Both the position numbers and the translations under genes were made by a program. A DNA stretch of 64,000 nucleotides, taken from Bacteroidota bacterium (GTDB lineage: Bacteria > Bacteroidota > Bacteroidia > Flavobacteriales_D > Crocinitomicaceae). The notes under the pieces are model-generated. The model made no database searches. It saw only the letters and a list, made by a program, of their open reading frames with translations, and had not been told where the DNA came from. Within the stretch, counting starts at the first letter, position 1. Every line of letters starts with the position of its first letter. Positions 9,782 to 17,601 of this stretch are shown here, one piece after another. The stretch spans positions 170,347-234,346 of the forward strand of contig VGMY01000001.1 of assembly GCA_016866255.1 (NCBI GenBank), read 5' to 3'.

Positions 9782-10225
9782 ATGAACTACCTAAAAGTCC
9801 TTTCAATAGCCTTACTGCTGAATTTTAACGCTGCTGCACAAGTCGCCGAAATTCAGCCAAACATTTCCGATCATGATTTGATTACTCTCAACAACGGAGT
9901 TTCCTTGAATTGCGAGGTCGTCGAAGTCGCTGAAAACATCGTTTTCTACGAACAAATTCCATCCTCAGGGCTGCTTTCTGCCAGTTTAAGCGAGGTACAG
10001 GAATTAGAACTTGGTGTAGAAGGATTATGCACTCTTTCCGACTCGACCAAGAACTTTAAGCGCGATCCCTTATACCGACAAGGAAAGTGGGACGCAAAAA
10101 GGTACTACAAACTAAGGCATAAAAGTTCTTTTCAAACGCCCAAAAATCCTCGAAACAGCATGCTTTCAAATCCAACGTATGCAGCTGGATATAAAGCAGG
10201 GGCAAAATCAAAAAAACAGGAGTGA
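9782..10225 (+). CDS. Small exported protein, first copy of a duplicated family; tail out of frame
   Basis: The best start is the ATG at 9782, which begins a clean signal peptide (MNYLKVLSIALLL...NAAAQ); an in-frame ATG at 9749 would add 11 residues. The body shows a beta-strand start (LITLNNGVSLNCEVVEV), a GKWDAKRYYKLRHK motif, and ends with NPTYAAGYKAGAKSKK. Reading stops at TGA 10223-10225. The sister gene at 10447 continues into a transmembrane tail. The same tail is present here just downstream (10226-10323) in the -1 frame, reached through an A7 run at 10210-10216. Function unknown. Confidence 0.7.
   Translation: MNYLKVLSIALLLNFNAAAQVAEIQPNISDHDLITLNNGVSLNCEVVEVAENIVFYEQIPSSGLLSASLSEVQELELGVEGLCTLSDSTKNFKRDPLYRQGKWDAKRYYKLRHKSSFQTPKNPRNSMLSNPTYAAGYKAGAKSKKQE
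9890..10212 (+). repeat. Direct repeat of gene body, copy 1 (partner 10558-10880)
   Basis: About 323 bp are nearly identical to 10558-10880 (offset 668), with roughly five mismatches by eye. It covers the mature part of the first and second family members. Confidence 0.9.
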
Positions 10226-10323
10226 TTTATGCGTTGTGCTTTCCGGTAATCCTGCCTTTAACCCTTCTTTTATTTCTTGCGATTCTGTCCATTGGTTATT
10301 CAGGTGGTAGCGTATGGTTCTAA
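10210..10323 (+). other. Slippery A7 heptamer and out-of-frame transmembrane tail of the first family copy
   Basis: The run at 10210-10216 is phased as tcA AAA AAA, the X XXY YYZ arrangement of -1 slippery sites. The zero frame stops two codons later. The -1 frame stays open to TAA 10321-10323 and encodes VILPLTLLLFLAIL followed by a Gly/Ser end, matching the tail of the paralogue at 10447. It could be a programmed or transcriptional slip, a phase-variable tract, simple decay, or a sequencing error. Confidence 0.6.
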
Positions 10324-10350
10324 CCCTAGATTTTCATGGATTAAAGTCAT

Positions 10351-10506
10351 TAATTGCAAAATTCGCAACTGAGCGATTACGAGGTTGCGTAATAATCTTA
10401 TTATTGCATAATTAAACCCTAAATTTGTACCATTAATTTTAACCCTATGAAACACTTCTTCTTTGCACTTGCTGTTTTCTTTGCTGCCCAAGTAGCCATT
10501 GGCCAA
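10351..10506 (+). repeat. Direct repeat of promoter plus signal peptide, copy 1 (partner 11029-11184)
   Basis: The stretch starts with a shared TAATTGCAAAATTCGCAACT block and continues from 10383 as a 124-bp segment with one mismatch to 11061-11184 (offset 678). It carries the -7 element, the leader and the first 20 codons of the gene at 10447. Confidence 0.9.
10420..10427 (+). promoter_or_regulatory. -7 promoter element of the chimeric gene
   Basis: TAAATTTG lies 19 nt before the ATG at 10447. The same element with the same flanks recurs at 11098-11105. Confidence 0.7.
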
Positions 10507-11001
10507 AACACCGACAACGATCAATCCTTGGCATCCAACCGAGATGTGATTCATTTTAACAACGGAGTTTCCTTGAATTGCGAGGTCGTCGAAGTCGCTG
10601 AAAACATCGTTTTCTACGAACAAATTCCATCCTCAGGGCTGCTTTCGGCCAGTTTAAGCGAGGTAAAGGAATTAGAACTTGGTGTAGAAGGATTATGCAC
10701 TCTTTCCGACTCGACCAAGAACTTTAAGCGCGATCCCTTATACCGACAAGGAAAGAGGGACGCAAAAAGGTACTACAAACTAAGGCATAAAAGTTCTTTT
10801 CAAACGCCCAAAAATCCTCGAAACAGCATGCTTTCAAATCCAACGTATGAAGCTGGATATAAAGCAGGGGCGAAATCAAAGGAAACCTGGTTTGCGGTAA
10901 TCCTGCCTTTAACCCTTCTTGCGGTAATCCTGCCTTTAACCCTTCTTTTATTACTTGCGATTCTGGCCGCTGGTTCTTCAGGAGGTGGCCCATGGTTTTA
11001 A
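10447..11001 (+). CDS. Chimeric small membrane protein of the duplicated family
   Basis: 184 residues. The promoter, leader and signal peptide (MKHFFFALAVFFAAQ) are a near-perfect copy of those of the gene at 11125. The body from about residue 38 (NNGVSLNCEVV) to residue ~145 is a near copy of the gene at 9782. The C-terminus holds a strongly hydrophobic segment extended by an exact 27-bp tandem duplication (AVILPLTLL twice), then GSSGGGPWF. It is therefore a mosaic of its two neighbours. It is probably exported and anchored by the C-terminal helix. Function unknown. Confidence 0.8.
   Translation: MKHFFFALAVFFAAQVAIGQNTDNDQSLASNRDVIHFNNGVSLNCEVVEVAENIVFYEQIPSSGLLSASLSEVKELELGVEGLCTLSDSTKNFKRDPLYRQGKRDAKRYYKLRHKSSFQTPKNPRNSMLSNPTYEAGYKAGAKSKETWFAVILPLTLLAVILPLTLLLLLAILAAGSSGGGPWF
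10558..10880 (+). repeat. Direct repeat of gene body, copy 2
   Basis: Partner of 9890-10212, inside the chimeric gene. Confidence 0.9.
10894..10947 (+). repeat. 27-bp perfect tandem duplication inside the transmembrane coding part
   Basis: Bases 10894-10920 are repeated exactly at 10921-10947. The unit encodes nine residues (AVILPLTLL) and keeps frame, lengthening the hydrophobic helix. The first family copy has one unit only. Confidence 0.95.
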
Positions 11002-11028
11002 AAATTGTTTTCCGTCCATTGAAAGCCG

Positions 11029-11184
11029 TAATTGCAAAATTCGCAACTCAATAGTTAAAAGGTTGCGTAATAATCTTATTATTGCATAATTAAACCCTAA
11101 ATTTGTACCATTAATTTTAACCCTATGAAACACTTCTTCTTTGCACTTGCTGTTTTCTTTGCTGCCCAAGCAGCCATTGGCCAA
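11029..11184 (+). repeat. Direct repeat of promoter plus signal peptide, copy 2
   Basis: Partner of 10351-10506, upstream of and inside the start of the gene at 11125. Confidence 0.9.
11098..11105 (+). promoter_or_regulatory. -7 promoter element of the gene at 11125
   Basis: TAAATTTG lies 19 nt before the ATG, in sequence shared with 10420-10427. Confidence 0.7.
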
Positions 11185-11949
11185 GACATCCTCCGTCTTA
11201 AAAACGGAAGCGAAATGAACGTTTCTATTTCGCAAATCAACCCTACTTCGATTAAATTCAAAAAGACAGTGGACGGCCCTATTTACACCATGAATATTTC
11301 CGACGTGAGCTCCATTACTTATGCCAACGGAACGAGCGAAAATTTCGCGCCTGCTCCGTCACCGGTTACGAATAACACGAATTCGCCAAAAAACAATCCC
11401 ACAAAAGAGGTTCCCGAAGACGAAATGCTTGCCCCTTCTAAGCGTTACGGAGGACCAAGGATTGGATTGACTTACATCGCAGCGGGAACAACACGTACGC
11501 GCATTGCGGATGCCTTCAACCGTGCTGACATTACCCCGGTTGTATCCCAATTTGGATGGCAATTTGAAACGCGAATTTTCACCTTGGAAAACGGCGCTGC
11601 TGGATTGGTGGAATTTGTACCTCTTATCGGAGGACTTGATCAAGGATTATTTTTACCTAGTGCCAACGTATTGTTCGGATTCCGTGGAGCAAACGGTGTA
11701 GAGTTTGGTGTAGGTCCTTCTGTTTCTTTAGCCGGATTCGGTATAGTCCTAGCTGCGGGTGCCTCGTTCAAGGTGGGTAAAATAACCTTCCCTTTCAATG
11801 TGGCCTTTTCACCTAACATCAAAAAGATGACAAAAGAGACTCAGGACTATGACCCCGCTACTAACCAGTATGTCACCATCCCAGGTAAAACCATTAATTC
11901 TGGTTTCAGGTTGAGTTTCTTCATTGGGTTTAATTCTCGTAAAGCCTGA
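11125..11949 (+). CDS. Exported outer-membrane beta-barrel-like protein
   Basis: 274 residues. The signal peptide MKHFFFALAVFFAAQAAIGQ is shared with the preceding gene. Residues 21-75 form a short beta domain (DILRLKNGSEMNVSISQI...) similar in style to the N-domains of its neighbours. A Pro/Asn/Thr-rich linker follows (~80-110), then a glycine- and aromatic-rich region (GPRIGLTYIAAG...NVLFGFRGANGVEFGVG...LSFFIGFNS) typical of small outer-membrane beta-barrels. The stop overlaps the next start as ATGA, so translation is probably coupled. Specific function unknown. Confidence 0.8.
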   Translation: MKHFFFALAVFFAAQAAIGQDILRLKNGSEMNVSISQINPTSIKFKKTVDGPIYTMNISDVSSITYANGTSENFAPAPSPVTNNTNSPKNNPTKEVPEDEMLAPSKRYGGPRIGLTYIAAGTTRTRIADAFNRADITPVVSQFGWQFETRIFTLENGAAGLVEFVPLIGGLDQGLFLPSANVLFGFRGANGVEFGVGPSVSLAGFGIVLAAGASFKVGKITFPFNVAFSPNIKKMTKETQDYDPATNQYVTIPGKTINSGFRLSFFIGFNSRKA

Positions 11950-12701
11950 TGAAAGCGTTGAAGTATTTCGTTATTTTAACTTGCGTATTGTTTCTAGGAA
12001 CCTTTAAAGCGCAAGACACCCTCGTAACCTTGGAAGGCAAGGTGTTGACGGGCAGCATCATTGATTTTTCTATGGACTTTACCAGTTACAGCCTCGATAC
12101 AACCGTAAAAGAGGTTTCCATGATTCCCAGCCAGCAATTCGTGCTAATCAAACAGGGAGACAGGGTACTCAAGACCTACAAAAATGACACCTTAATCACC
12201 AAGGATGGGTTCATAATCCCTTGTAAAATCGTAGCAATTGATCCGGATATCGTTTCTTTTTTTCAATACAACTACCGTGTATACGATTTACAATCTACCA
12301 TGAAGGGAAACATCGTAATGGTCAAATTTTCGGATGGGACGAAAGAAAGGTTCGATCAAGTTATAAATGCTCCCTATTCCACCAGTTCCTTTGAACTTGG
12401 TATGCAAGACGCTAGAAATTATTACCAACCCGCCGGAGGAATGATTGTAGGAGAAGTTCTGTTGGGTTTAACGCATATACTAATGGCTTCCGCCGTAGCA
12501 GGAACGGTCATTGCCTATGTCCCTCCTACTATGTTGAGTTCTGTCAATAATCCCAACAACTTGCTATTGAGCAGCGATCCAGCGTATAAGAAAGGTTATT
12601 TGAGCGTCGCACAGAGAAAAAAACGAATAGCTTGTTCTGTGGGATTTCTCTCCGGTTTTGCGGCTTTTTGGGCCACCGTTATCGCCACTGCTGGTTTCTA
12701 G
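11949..12701 (+). CDS. Exported/membrane protein, distant fourth member of the cluster
   Basis: 250 residues with a signal peptide to about FKAQ (residue 20). Two strand-rich segments with the DTL(V/I)T...G pattern repeat (DTLVTLEGKVLTGSI and DTLITKDGFIIPCKI). A GMQDARNYY motif matches GK(W/R)DAKRYY in the genes at 9782 and 10447. A hydrophobic stretch (residues ~160-190) is followed by SDPAYKKGYLSVAQRKK, corresponding to SNPTYAAGYKAGAKSKK, and a final hydrophobic helix. It overlaps the previous gene by one base. The shared layout suggests one diverged paralogous family, probably a small envelope assembly. Role unknown. Confidence 0.75.
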   Translation: MKALKYFVILTCVLFLGTFKAQDTLVTLEGKVLTGSIIDFSMDFTSYSLDTTVKEVSMIPSQQFVLIKQGDRVLKTYKNDTLITKDGFIIPCKIVAIDPDIVSFFQYNYRVYDLQSTMKGNIVMVKFSDGTKERFDQVINAPYSTSSFELGMQDARNYYQPAGGMIVGEVLLGLTHILMASAVAGTVIAYVPPTMLSSVNNPNNLLLSSDPAYKKGYLSVAQRKKRIACSVGFLSGFAAFWATVIATAGF

Positions 12702-12818
12702 TATTAATGAGGCAAGGGAAATTCAGTAACGCCCCTGCAGCGTAACTTTTATTAAAACGCCTCCACAAAACAAGTGTTTCAAACCGTGTTTCTTTCGATG
12801 CTTTTAGGCGAGGCCGGA

Positions 12819-13184
12819 TTATACCTGGCCTATATAGGCGAAACGGAGAAGTACGGACTCCTCTACAATTTCCAGTACTTTTTCGGAAGTTGCCTCAAGA
12901 TTTATGAACGGTGCGCAACCTGAGCGGTAGGCCTCTACCCATCTCAGGGCACAAAGACACCAAAAATCACCCGGTTTCAACCCGGGAAAATCATAAGCAG
13001 GCACGGGGGTGCTCAAATCGTTGCCTCGCGTTTTTGAAAAACGAAGAAAATCTTCTGTCATGTAGGCGCATACAATGTGAAGTCCTACATCGGTAAGGTC
13101 GGTTCTACAATAACCATCCCGAAAGTACCCGGTCATTGGAGAGGTACAACACGGTATTAGGGGATCTCCAAAAATGTTCTTCAT
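12819..13184 (-). CDS. DUF2237-family protein
   Basis: 121 residues, recognised from the characteristic blocks GDPLIPCCTSPMTGYFRDG, DVGLHIVCAYMTEDFLRFS, SRGNDLSTP-type (here TRGNDLSTP), DFPGLKPGDFWCLCALRW, and a Val/Glu-rich end (EATSEKVLEIV). This is nearly full length for the family, whose biochemical role is not established. Several Cys residues (CC, WCLC) are conserved and could bind metal. It stands alone, convergent to the preceding cluster, with its own promoter at 13257-13264. Confidence 0.85.
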   Translation of the reverse strand: MKNIFGDPLIPCCTSPMTGYFRDGYCRTDLTDVGLHIVCAYMTEDFLRFSKTRGNDLSTPVPAYDFPGLKPGDFWCLCALRWVEAYRSGCAPFINLEATSEKVLEIVEESVLLRFAYIGQV

Positions 13185-13256
13185 CAGGTAGTACAGTTAC
13201 TAAAACAACTCTTAGACTTGAAAAGTTTACAGAGCCCATTACTTTGAGATGTTGAA

Positions 13257-13264
13257 CAAAGATA
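13257..13264 (-). promoter_or_regulatory. -7 promoter element of the DUF2237 gene
   Basis: On the minus strand the bases read TATCTTTG, an exact TAnnTTTG match. This would give a leader of about 65-70 nt before the start at 13184. Confidence 0.6.
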
Positions 13265-13448
13265 ATGGATGCTAATTAAGCATGAATGGGTTTATAAAAT
13301 GTAAACAAATTAGATTAGGCATTTTTGTGCTTCCAAATATCGGAGGTTCCTATGTTTTTGGTAATTTTGAGAACGGAGTAGCTATAAAACTCTTTCGCAG
13401 AGACCATAGGTAGCCAACTCCCCTGCTTATTGAATTAAATTTCAAACC

Positions 13449-14285
13449 ATGCTTAAGCATTTAACATTCATGATCTTTTTATCGTGGGCCTTGGTATCGT
13501 ACTCTCAGCAACTGAAAGAGCAAAATTACCAACAGGGATTAGATTTTGCGAAAGAAGGAAAATACGAAGAGGCCATTGTTTCTTTTTCCAAGGCGATTGA
13601 AGTTCAACCTTTAGACGCCTATGCCTGGTATAACCGAGCTATGGCGAAGAACATGATGGGTGAATACGAATCAGCCATTGATGATTTTACGACCTGCATA
13701 GGTTTAAGTCGTTCGTACGAAAAAGTTTGGTACAACCGAGGCCTAACAAAATTATACGTTGGTCAATACGACGGAGCGATTTTTGATCTTAATCAAGCGT
13801 TGCAAATTCAACGAAATTACCCGGAAGCCAACTACTATCGCGCTTATCTTTACGAGCTGAGAGGATTGTACGATTTTGCTTGTACAGACTACCAAAATGC
13901 CGCCTCAAAAGGGTATCGTGTGCCCGCCGAAAAATTACAGGCGTGCCGTGATACAAACTACAACGGTCTCCTTAAAAATCCTTTGTTAAAACTATTTAAA
14001 ACCAGCAAACAAAAGTCTTATGGAACCACCGAAAAACGTCCTATTGCTATAGGATGCTATGAAAACGTTGAACGCTACTTACGATTACTTCGTTCGCCGG
14101 AAGGAAAATTTGTGCCGTTTGAAATCAAGCCCCTTCCAGAACTGACCGTTGTGAAAATAACCTACTCTTCCAAAGGTAAAGCCCAGGAAAAAAACCTTTA
14201 TTTCGATCTGAATAAACCTTGTGATGCTTTGATTATCAAAGGATTCAAAACCTTCAAAGAAATTCCCGAAAGTGGTCCTCCTTAA
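13449..14285 (+). CDS. TPR-repeat exported protein
   Basis: 278 residues. A signal peptide ends near SYSQ (residue ~20). Residues ~25-165 hold about four tetratricopeptide repeats with the usual pattern (GKYEEAIVSFSKAIEVQP, GEYESAIDDFTTCI, GQYDGAIFDLNQAL, and a fourth ending in FACTDYQNAASKG). The remaining ~110 residues are Lys-rich and match no domain I recognise. Likely a periplasmic scaffold protein. Its last 32 bases overlap tail-to-tail with the carotenoid desaturase on the other strand. Confidence 0.85.
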   Translation: MLKHLTFMIFLSWALVSYSQQLKEQNYQQGLDFAKEGKYEEAIVSFSKAIEVQPLDAYAWYNRAMAKNMMGEYESAIDDFTTCIGLSRSYEKVWYNRGLTKLYVGQYDGAIFDLNQALQIQRNYPEANYYRAYLYELRGLYDFACTDYQNAASKGYRVPAEKLQACRDTNYNGLLKNPLLKLFKTSKQKSYGTTEKRPIAIGCYENVERYLRLLRSPEGKFVPFEIKPLPELTVVKITYSSKGKAQEKNLYFDLNKPCDALIIKGFKTFKEIPESGPP

Positions 14286-15735
14286 TGAGTCTTTCAACGA
14301 TTTTTGCTCCGTTCAATGCAAGGGGAATGCCTCCACCAGGATGAACTGTTACTCCCGCAAAATAGAGACCTTTCACATTTGGGGCAAAATTGGGGTGACG
14401 GTTAAAAGCGGCCATGGTTGAATTGGAGTTATTACCGTAAATGGAACCTCCTTTCCCGTTAAAAACCTGTTGCCATTTTATGGGGTCGTTTACATATTCC
14501 GTTTGGATAAGTTCCTCCAAACTAACTTTAAGAATTCTGGATATTTTCACTATCACGTGCTTTCGCAAATCTTGCACTAACGCAATCCAATTCTGTCCGG
14601 AGGCCACGGGAGCGTTGACCATAACAAACCAATTTTCACAACCAACTGGAGCATCATTTGGATCGGCTTTTGAGCTGACATGTAGGTAGATCGTTGGGTC
14701 TGATACCAATGTTTTTGTTTTAAATATTGCTTCAAATTCAGCCTTATAATCTTCCGCAAAAAAAACATTATGAACCCCTAGTTCAGGAAATATCCTTTTA
14801 ACTCCCCAATAAAATACAACGGCTGAAGAGGACAATTCTTGTCCTAACACCTTGTTTGGTTTTGCCACCGTGGGCATCAACTGTTCATAAGTATGATGAA
14901 CATCGGCATTCGATACAACAATATCGGCAGGCTCCAAATTTCCATGTACCCGTATTCCCCTCACTTGACCATTTTCCGTTTCTATCGCCTCTATCTCCGA
15001 ATTGAACTCAAACTGAACCCCCAATGAAAGGGCAGTCTTTTGAAGTTGCTGCGTTATATTAGCCATACCACCCTTTGGAAAAAACGATCCGATATTTAAT
15101 TCTAAATGCCCAATGATGCTTAAAAGCCCCGGCGTTTGATATGGATCACTGCCATTGTAGGTTGCGAAACGGTTCATGAACTGAACGGTTTTAGGGTTTA
15201 AAAAAAATCGCTTCGATAAACCATTCATGGTGGTAAATAACCCATATCTTGGTATGTTCCACACGGCTCTCAACAAATTGCGGTTCCAAACATGTTTCAA
15301 TCTGTGTAAAGATGCCTGAATAAAGACGGGACTTAAGGCCTCGTAATTAGCGCTCAATTTTTTCAAGTATTCACGAGACCTCTTTGGATTTTCACCTAAA
15401 TCATGAATCAGACATTTTAACGTGCCCTCGGTCCCCGATTTTACGATCAAACGCGTACCATCTTCGTAAAAATACCTGCAAGACTCGGGTAAGGGGGAAT
15501 GTTCAAATAAAATTGGGCTGTTGCCAAGAGCTACCAATTCCTCAATTAAATGGGGTTCAGTAAAAACCGATGGCCCCATATCAAACCGGTACCCGTCGAA
15601 CGTTCGCGAATGGACCTTACCCCCTACAAAAGAATTCTTCTCGTAAACGGTAACCTTGAGTCCCAATTTAGCTAAACGAATGGCTGTAGCCAAGCCCCCA
15701 ACGCCACTACCAATAACCTTTACAACGTGTTTCAT
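14254..15735 (-). CDS. crtD: Carotenoid desaturase, CrtD-like (CrtI superfamily)
   Basis: 493 residues, normal length. The N-terminal FAD-binding Rossmann motif is VIGSGVGGLATAIRLAKLG, followed by YEKNSFVGGKV. FDMGPSVFTEPHLIEEL and NRFATYNGSDPYQTPG resemble CrtD-type hydroxycarotenoid 3,4-desaturases more than phytoene desaturase CrtI, which usually shows FDMGPSWYWMP. The C-terminus has GLYFAGVTVHPGGGIPLALNGAKI, the second FAD-binding block. A Shine-Dalgarno-like AAGGAG precedes the ATG and a near-match to the -7 box lies just upstream. No other carotenoid genes are next to it. Superfamily certain; the exact reaction is inferred. Confidence 0.75.
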   Translation of the reverse strand: MKHVVKVIGSGVGGLATAIRLAKLGLKVTVYEKNSFVGGKVHSRTFDGYRFDMGPSVFTEPHLIEELVALGNSPILFEHSPLPESCRYFYEDGTRLIVKSGTEGTLKCLIHDLGENPKRSREYLKKLSANYEALSPVFIQASLHRLKHVWNRNLLRAVWNIPRYGLFTTMNGLSKRFFLNPKTVQFMNRFATYNGSDPYQTPGLLSIIGHLELNIGSFFPKGGMANITQQLQKTALSLGVQFEFNSEIEAIETENGQVRGIRVHGNLEPADIVVSNADVHHTYEQLMPTVAKPNKVLGQELSSSAVVFYWGVKRIFPELGVHNVFFAEDYKAEFEAIFKTKTLVSDPTIYLHVSSKADPNDAPVGCENWFVMVNAPVASGQNWIALVQDLRKHVIVKISRILKVSLEELIQTEYVNDPIKWQQVFNGKGGSIYGNNSNSTMAAFNRHPNFAPNVKGLYFAGVTVHPGGGIPLALNGAKIVERLIKEDHFREFL

Positions 15736-15844
15736 TTCTCCTTATTAAAGGTAAATCGCATGAAAAAGTTCATGAAAACCCCCGATTTTTCAACAAAATT
15801 AGCCTTTTTTCAACATTTTTGTTGATTTTTCAAGGGTTTCAGGA

Positions 15845-15872
15845 TTGTGGGAAAGATATTCCGATATCTTTG
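15845..15872 (+). promoter_or_regulatory. Promoter of the HU gene (-33 TTG and -7 TATCTTTG)
   Basis: TTG at 15845-15847 and TATCTTTG at 15865-15872 are separated by 17 nt, close to the Bacteroidota promoter layout. The HU start lies 39 nt downstream. Confidence 0.7.
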
Positions 15873-15911
15873 TTCCGTTCAATGTTTATTAACCTTTAAA
15901 AAAAATTAATT

Positions 15912-16184
15912 ATGAACAAAGCAGAATTAGTTGACGCAATTGCGGCAAGTGCAAGTTTGTCTAAGGCTGATGCAAAAAGAGCGCTTGATGCGTTCGTAAA
16001 TGTCTCAACGGGAGCGTTGAAAAAAGGACAGCGAATTTCATTGGTTGGATTTGGATCTTTTTCGATTTCAAAGCGTAAAGCCAGAAACGGTAGAAATCCT
16101 AAAACAGGAGCGGTTATTAAAATTGCTGCAAAAAATTCAGTTCGTTTCAAAGCTGGTGCTGAACTAAGCGGAAAAGTAAACTAA
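15912..16184 (+). CDS. HU-family DNA-binding protein
   Basis: 90 residues, standard HU length. Helical N-terminus MNKAELVDAIAASASLSKADAKRALDAF, the signature GQRISLVGFGSFSISKRKARNGRNPKTG with the beta-arm proline, and a C-terminal helix. It compacts and bends DNA as a dimer. It has its own promoter and is closed by a strong terminator, so it is monocistronic. Confidence 0.97.
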   Translation: MNKAELVDAIAASASLSKADAKRALDAFVNVSTGALKKGQRISLVGFGSFSISKRKARNGRNPKTGAVIKIAAKNSVRFKAGAELSGKVN

Positions 16185-16203
16185 GAAAAGATTACTTCGA
16201 AAG

Positions 16204-16231
16204 AAAGGGAGCCCATTGGCTCCCTTTTTTT
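16204..16231 (+). terminator. rho-independent terminator of the HU gene
   Basis: Stem GGGAGCC/GGCTCCC with loop CATT followed by seven T residues, about 20 nt after the HU stop. Confidence 0.9.
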
Positions 16232-16301
16232 ATGCTATCCTATTTCTGCAAAGTTTTTCGAAAAGTTCAACAGAAAAAATCTACTTCAATCATAAAACCT
16301 A

Positions 16302-17597
16302 CTATTCCCTTACCAACCGAAGGGTTCTGGTTTGACCTTTGGAAATAGAAATCTTGACGGTGTAATGTCCCGGAATCAACATCGAAATATCCATACCATT
16401 GGTATAGATTCCCTGCTGAAGGATTCGTCCATCGGTGGAAAGCAAGGCAAACATAACCTTGGAATAATCCGAGAGTCCTCCAAGGTAAATACGATCTTTT
16501 CCGGGGTTGGGATACAACCGCCATTGGGAAAAATCGCCCCATTCCAATGCTGCATTTTGACAAGCTCCGAGTTGGTAATTGCTCACACCAAAATAGTTCT
16601 GGGCAATGCATGCGTTTTGGTAGGTTACAGAATCGCAACCGCAAACCGGCTCAAAAATCTCGGGACAAAGCACGCTTAAATCAATGAGGTTAGTGTCGAT
16701 GCAATCCAAGATAATGGCGGTATCGTTTGCGCACAAGTTTGTGCAAGCGTACAACGAATTGAAGAAATATCCGCTGTAATCTATGCCATTGCTTCCGATA
16801 GTACTGCAACCCGAAACGGTAAAACACGAATCGTTTTGTCGAATAATGCCCAAAGCCATGGCGCAAGCACCAAAATTAACACTATCCGGAACGGTTAAGC
16901 AGGTATCCAATTCCAAAGGCTGACAAGGCCCCGGTGTCCATGAGCTTACACCACCATAATTAAATGCCTCGCAATCGTTGTTGTATGTAATGCTATCGCA
17001 GCCGCATACGGGGTCAAATACTGCAGGACACACAACCGAAACATCGATTTGCGCAGGATTTATGCAATTATTTTGTGCGCAAGACCCCGGTGTCCAAGAG
17101 GTAACACCTCCGTAGTAAAAGGCCTCGCAATCGTTGTTGTACGTTACGTTATCGCAGCCACAGACCGGATCAAATACCGCAGGACACATAACCGAAACAT
17201 CGATTTGTGCAGGATTTATGCAATTATTTTGTGCGCAAGGCCCCGGTGTCCATGAGCTTACACCGCCATAATTAAATGCCTCACAATCGTTGTTGTAGGT
17301 CACGCTATCGCAACCGCATACCGGTTGATAGACTGCTGGACAAATCACCAAAGAATCGATTTGTGCTGGATTTACGCACGAAGGAGGATTGCATGGACCA
17401 GGTGTCCAGGAAGTAACGCCTCCTAAATTGGTCGCAATGCAGGAATTGTCGTAGGTCACACCATCGCAACCGCAAACGGGATTATACACCATCGGACAAA
17501 TGGCCATCGAATCAATCAAAGAGAGGTCCACACAAGGTTGGGCCATGAGACACCATGGGAAAATTCCGCATAATAAAAGAATTCTAATTGTTTTCAT
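16302..17597 (-). CDS. Secreted five-domain Kazal-type protease-inhibitor-like protein with T9SS type A domain
   Basis: 431 residues with a signal peptide at 1-19. Four Kazal-like modules follow at 22-69, 74-121, 126-173 and 178-225 with a strict 52-residue period. Each has the pattern C...CP.V(Y/F).PVCGCD.(V/I)TY.N.C.A...GV.SWTPG.C. Residues ~226-298 are a different Cys-bearing module (FGACAMALG...DYSGYFF). A fifth Kazal-like module spans 299-346, and residues 347-431 form a T9SS type A sorting domain (LYPNPGKDRIYL...). Family knowledge suggests inhibition of serine proteases; the targets are unknown. It starts 4 bp after the symporter stop, so the two are likely co-transcribed. Confidence 0.88.
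   Translation of the reverse strand: MKTIRILLLCGIFPWCLMAQPCVDLSLIDSMAICPMVYNPVCGCDGVTYDNSCIATNLGGVTSWTPGPCNPPSCVNPAQIDSLVICPAVYQPVCGCDSVTYNNDCEAFNYGGVSSWTPGPCAQNNCINPAQIDVSVMCPAVFDPVCGCDNVTYNNDCEAFYYGGVTSWTPGSCAQNNCINPAQIDVSVVCPAVFDPVCGCDSITYNNDCEAFNYGGVSSWTPGPCQPLELDTCLTVPDSVNFGACAMALGIIRQNDSCFTVSGCSTIGSNGIDYSGYFFNSLYACTNLCANDTAIILDCIDTNLIDLSVLCPEIFEPVCGCDSVTYQNACIAQNYFGVSNYQLGACQNAALEWGDFSQWRLYPNPGKDRIYLGGLSDYSKVMFALLSTDGRILQQGIYTNGMDISMLIPGHYTVKISISKGQTRTLRLVRE
16923..17534 (-). repeat. 156-bp tandem repeats encoding Kazal modules 1-4
   Basis: The coding sequence repeats every 156 bp (52 codons). Modules 2-4 are the most alike at base level, including a repeated linker encoding CAQNNCINPAQID, which points to recent unit duplication. 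Confidence 0.85.
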
Positions 17598-17601
17598 ATT
17601 T

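Noticed and set aside
13282..13413. Short plus-strand frame of 43 codons (MNGFIKCKQIRLG...) between the DUF2237 and TPR genes.
   Set aside because: No signal, family motif or promoter, and it overlaps the DUF2237 promoter region. The GGSYVFGNF part could be a remnant but cannot be shown.
17049..17255. Plus-strand frame with an internal repeat (RIYAIILCARPRCP twice).
   Set aside because: It is the antisense shadow of the tandem Kazal coding repeats.
16923..17534. Regularly spaced repeats checked as a possible CRISPR array.
   Set aside because: The 156-bp period, coding phase and absence of unique spacers show a protein-coding tandem repeat instead.
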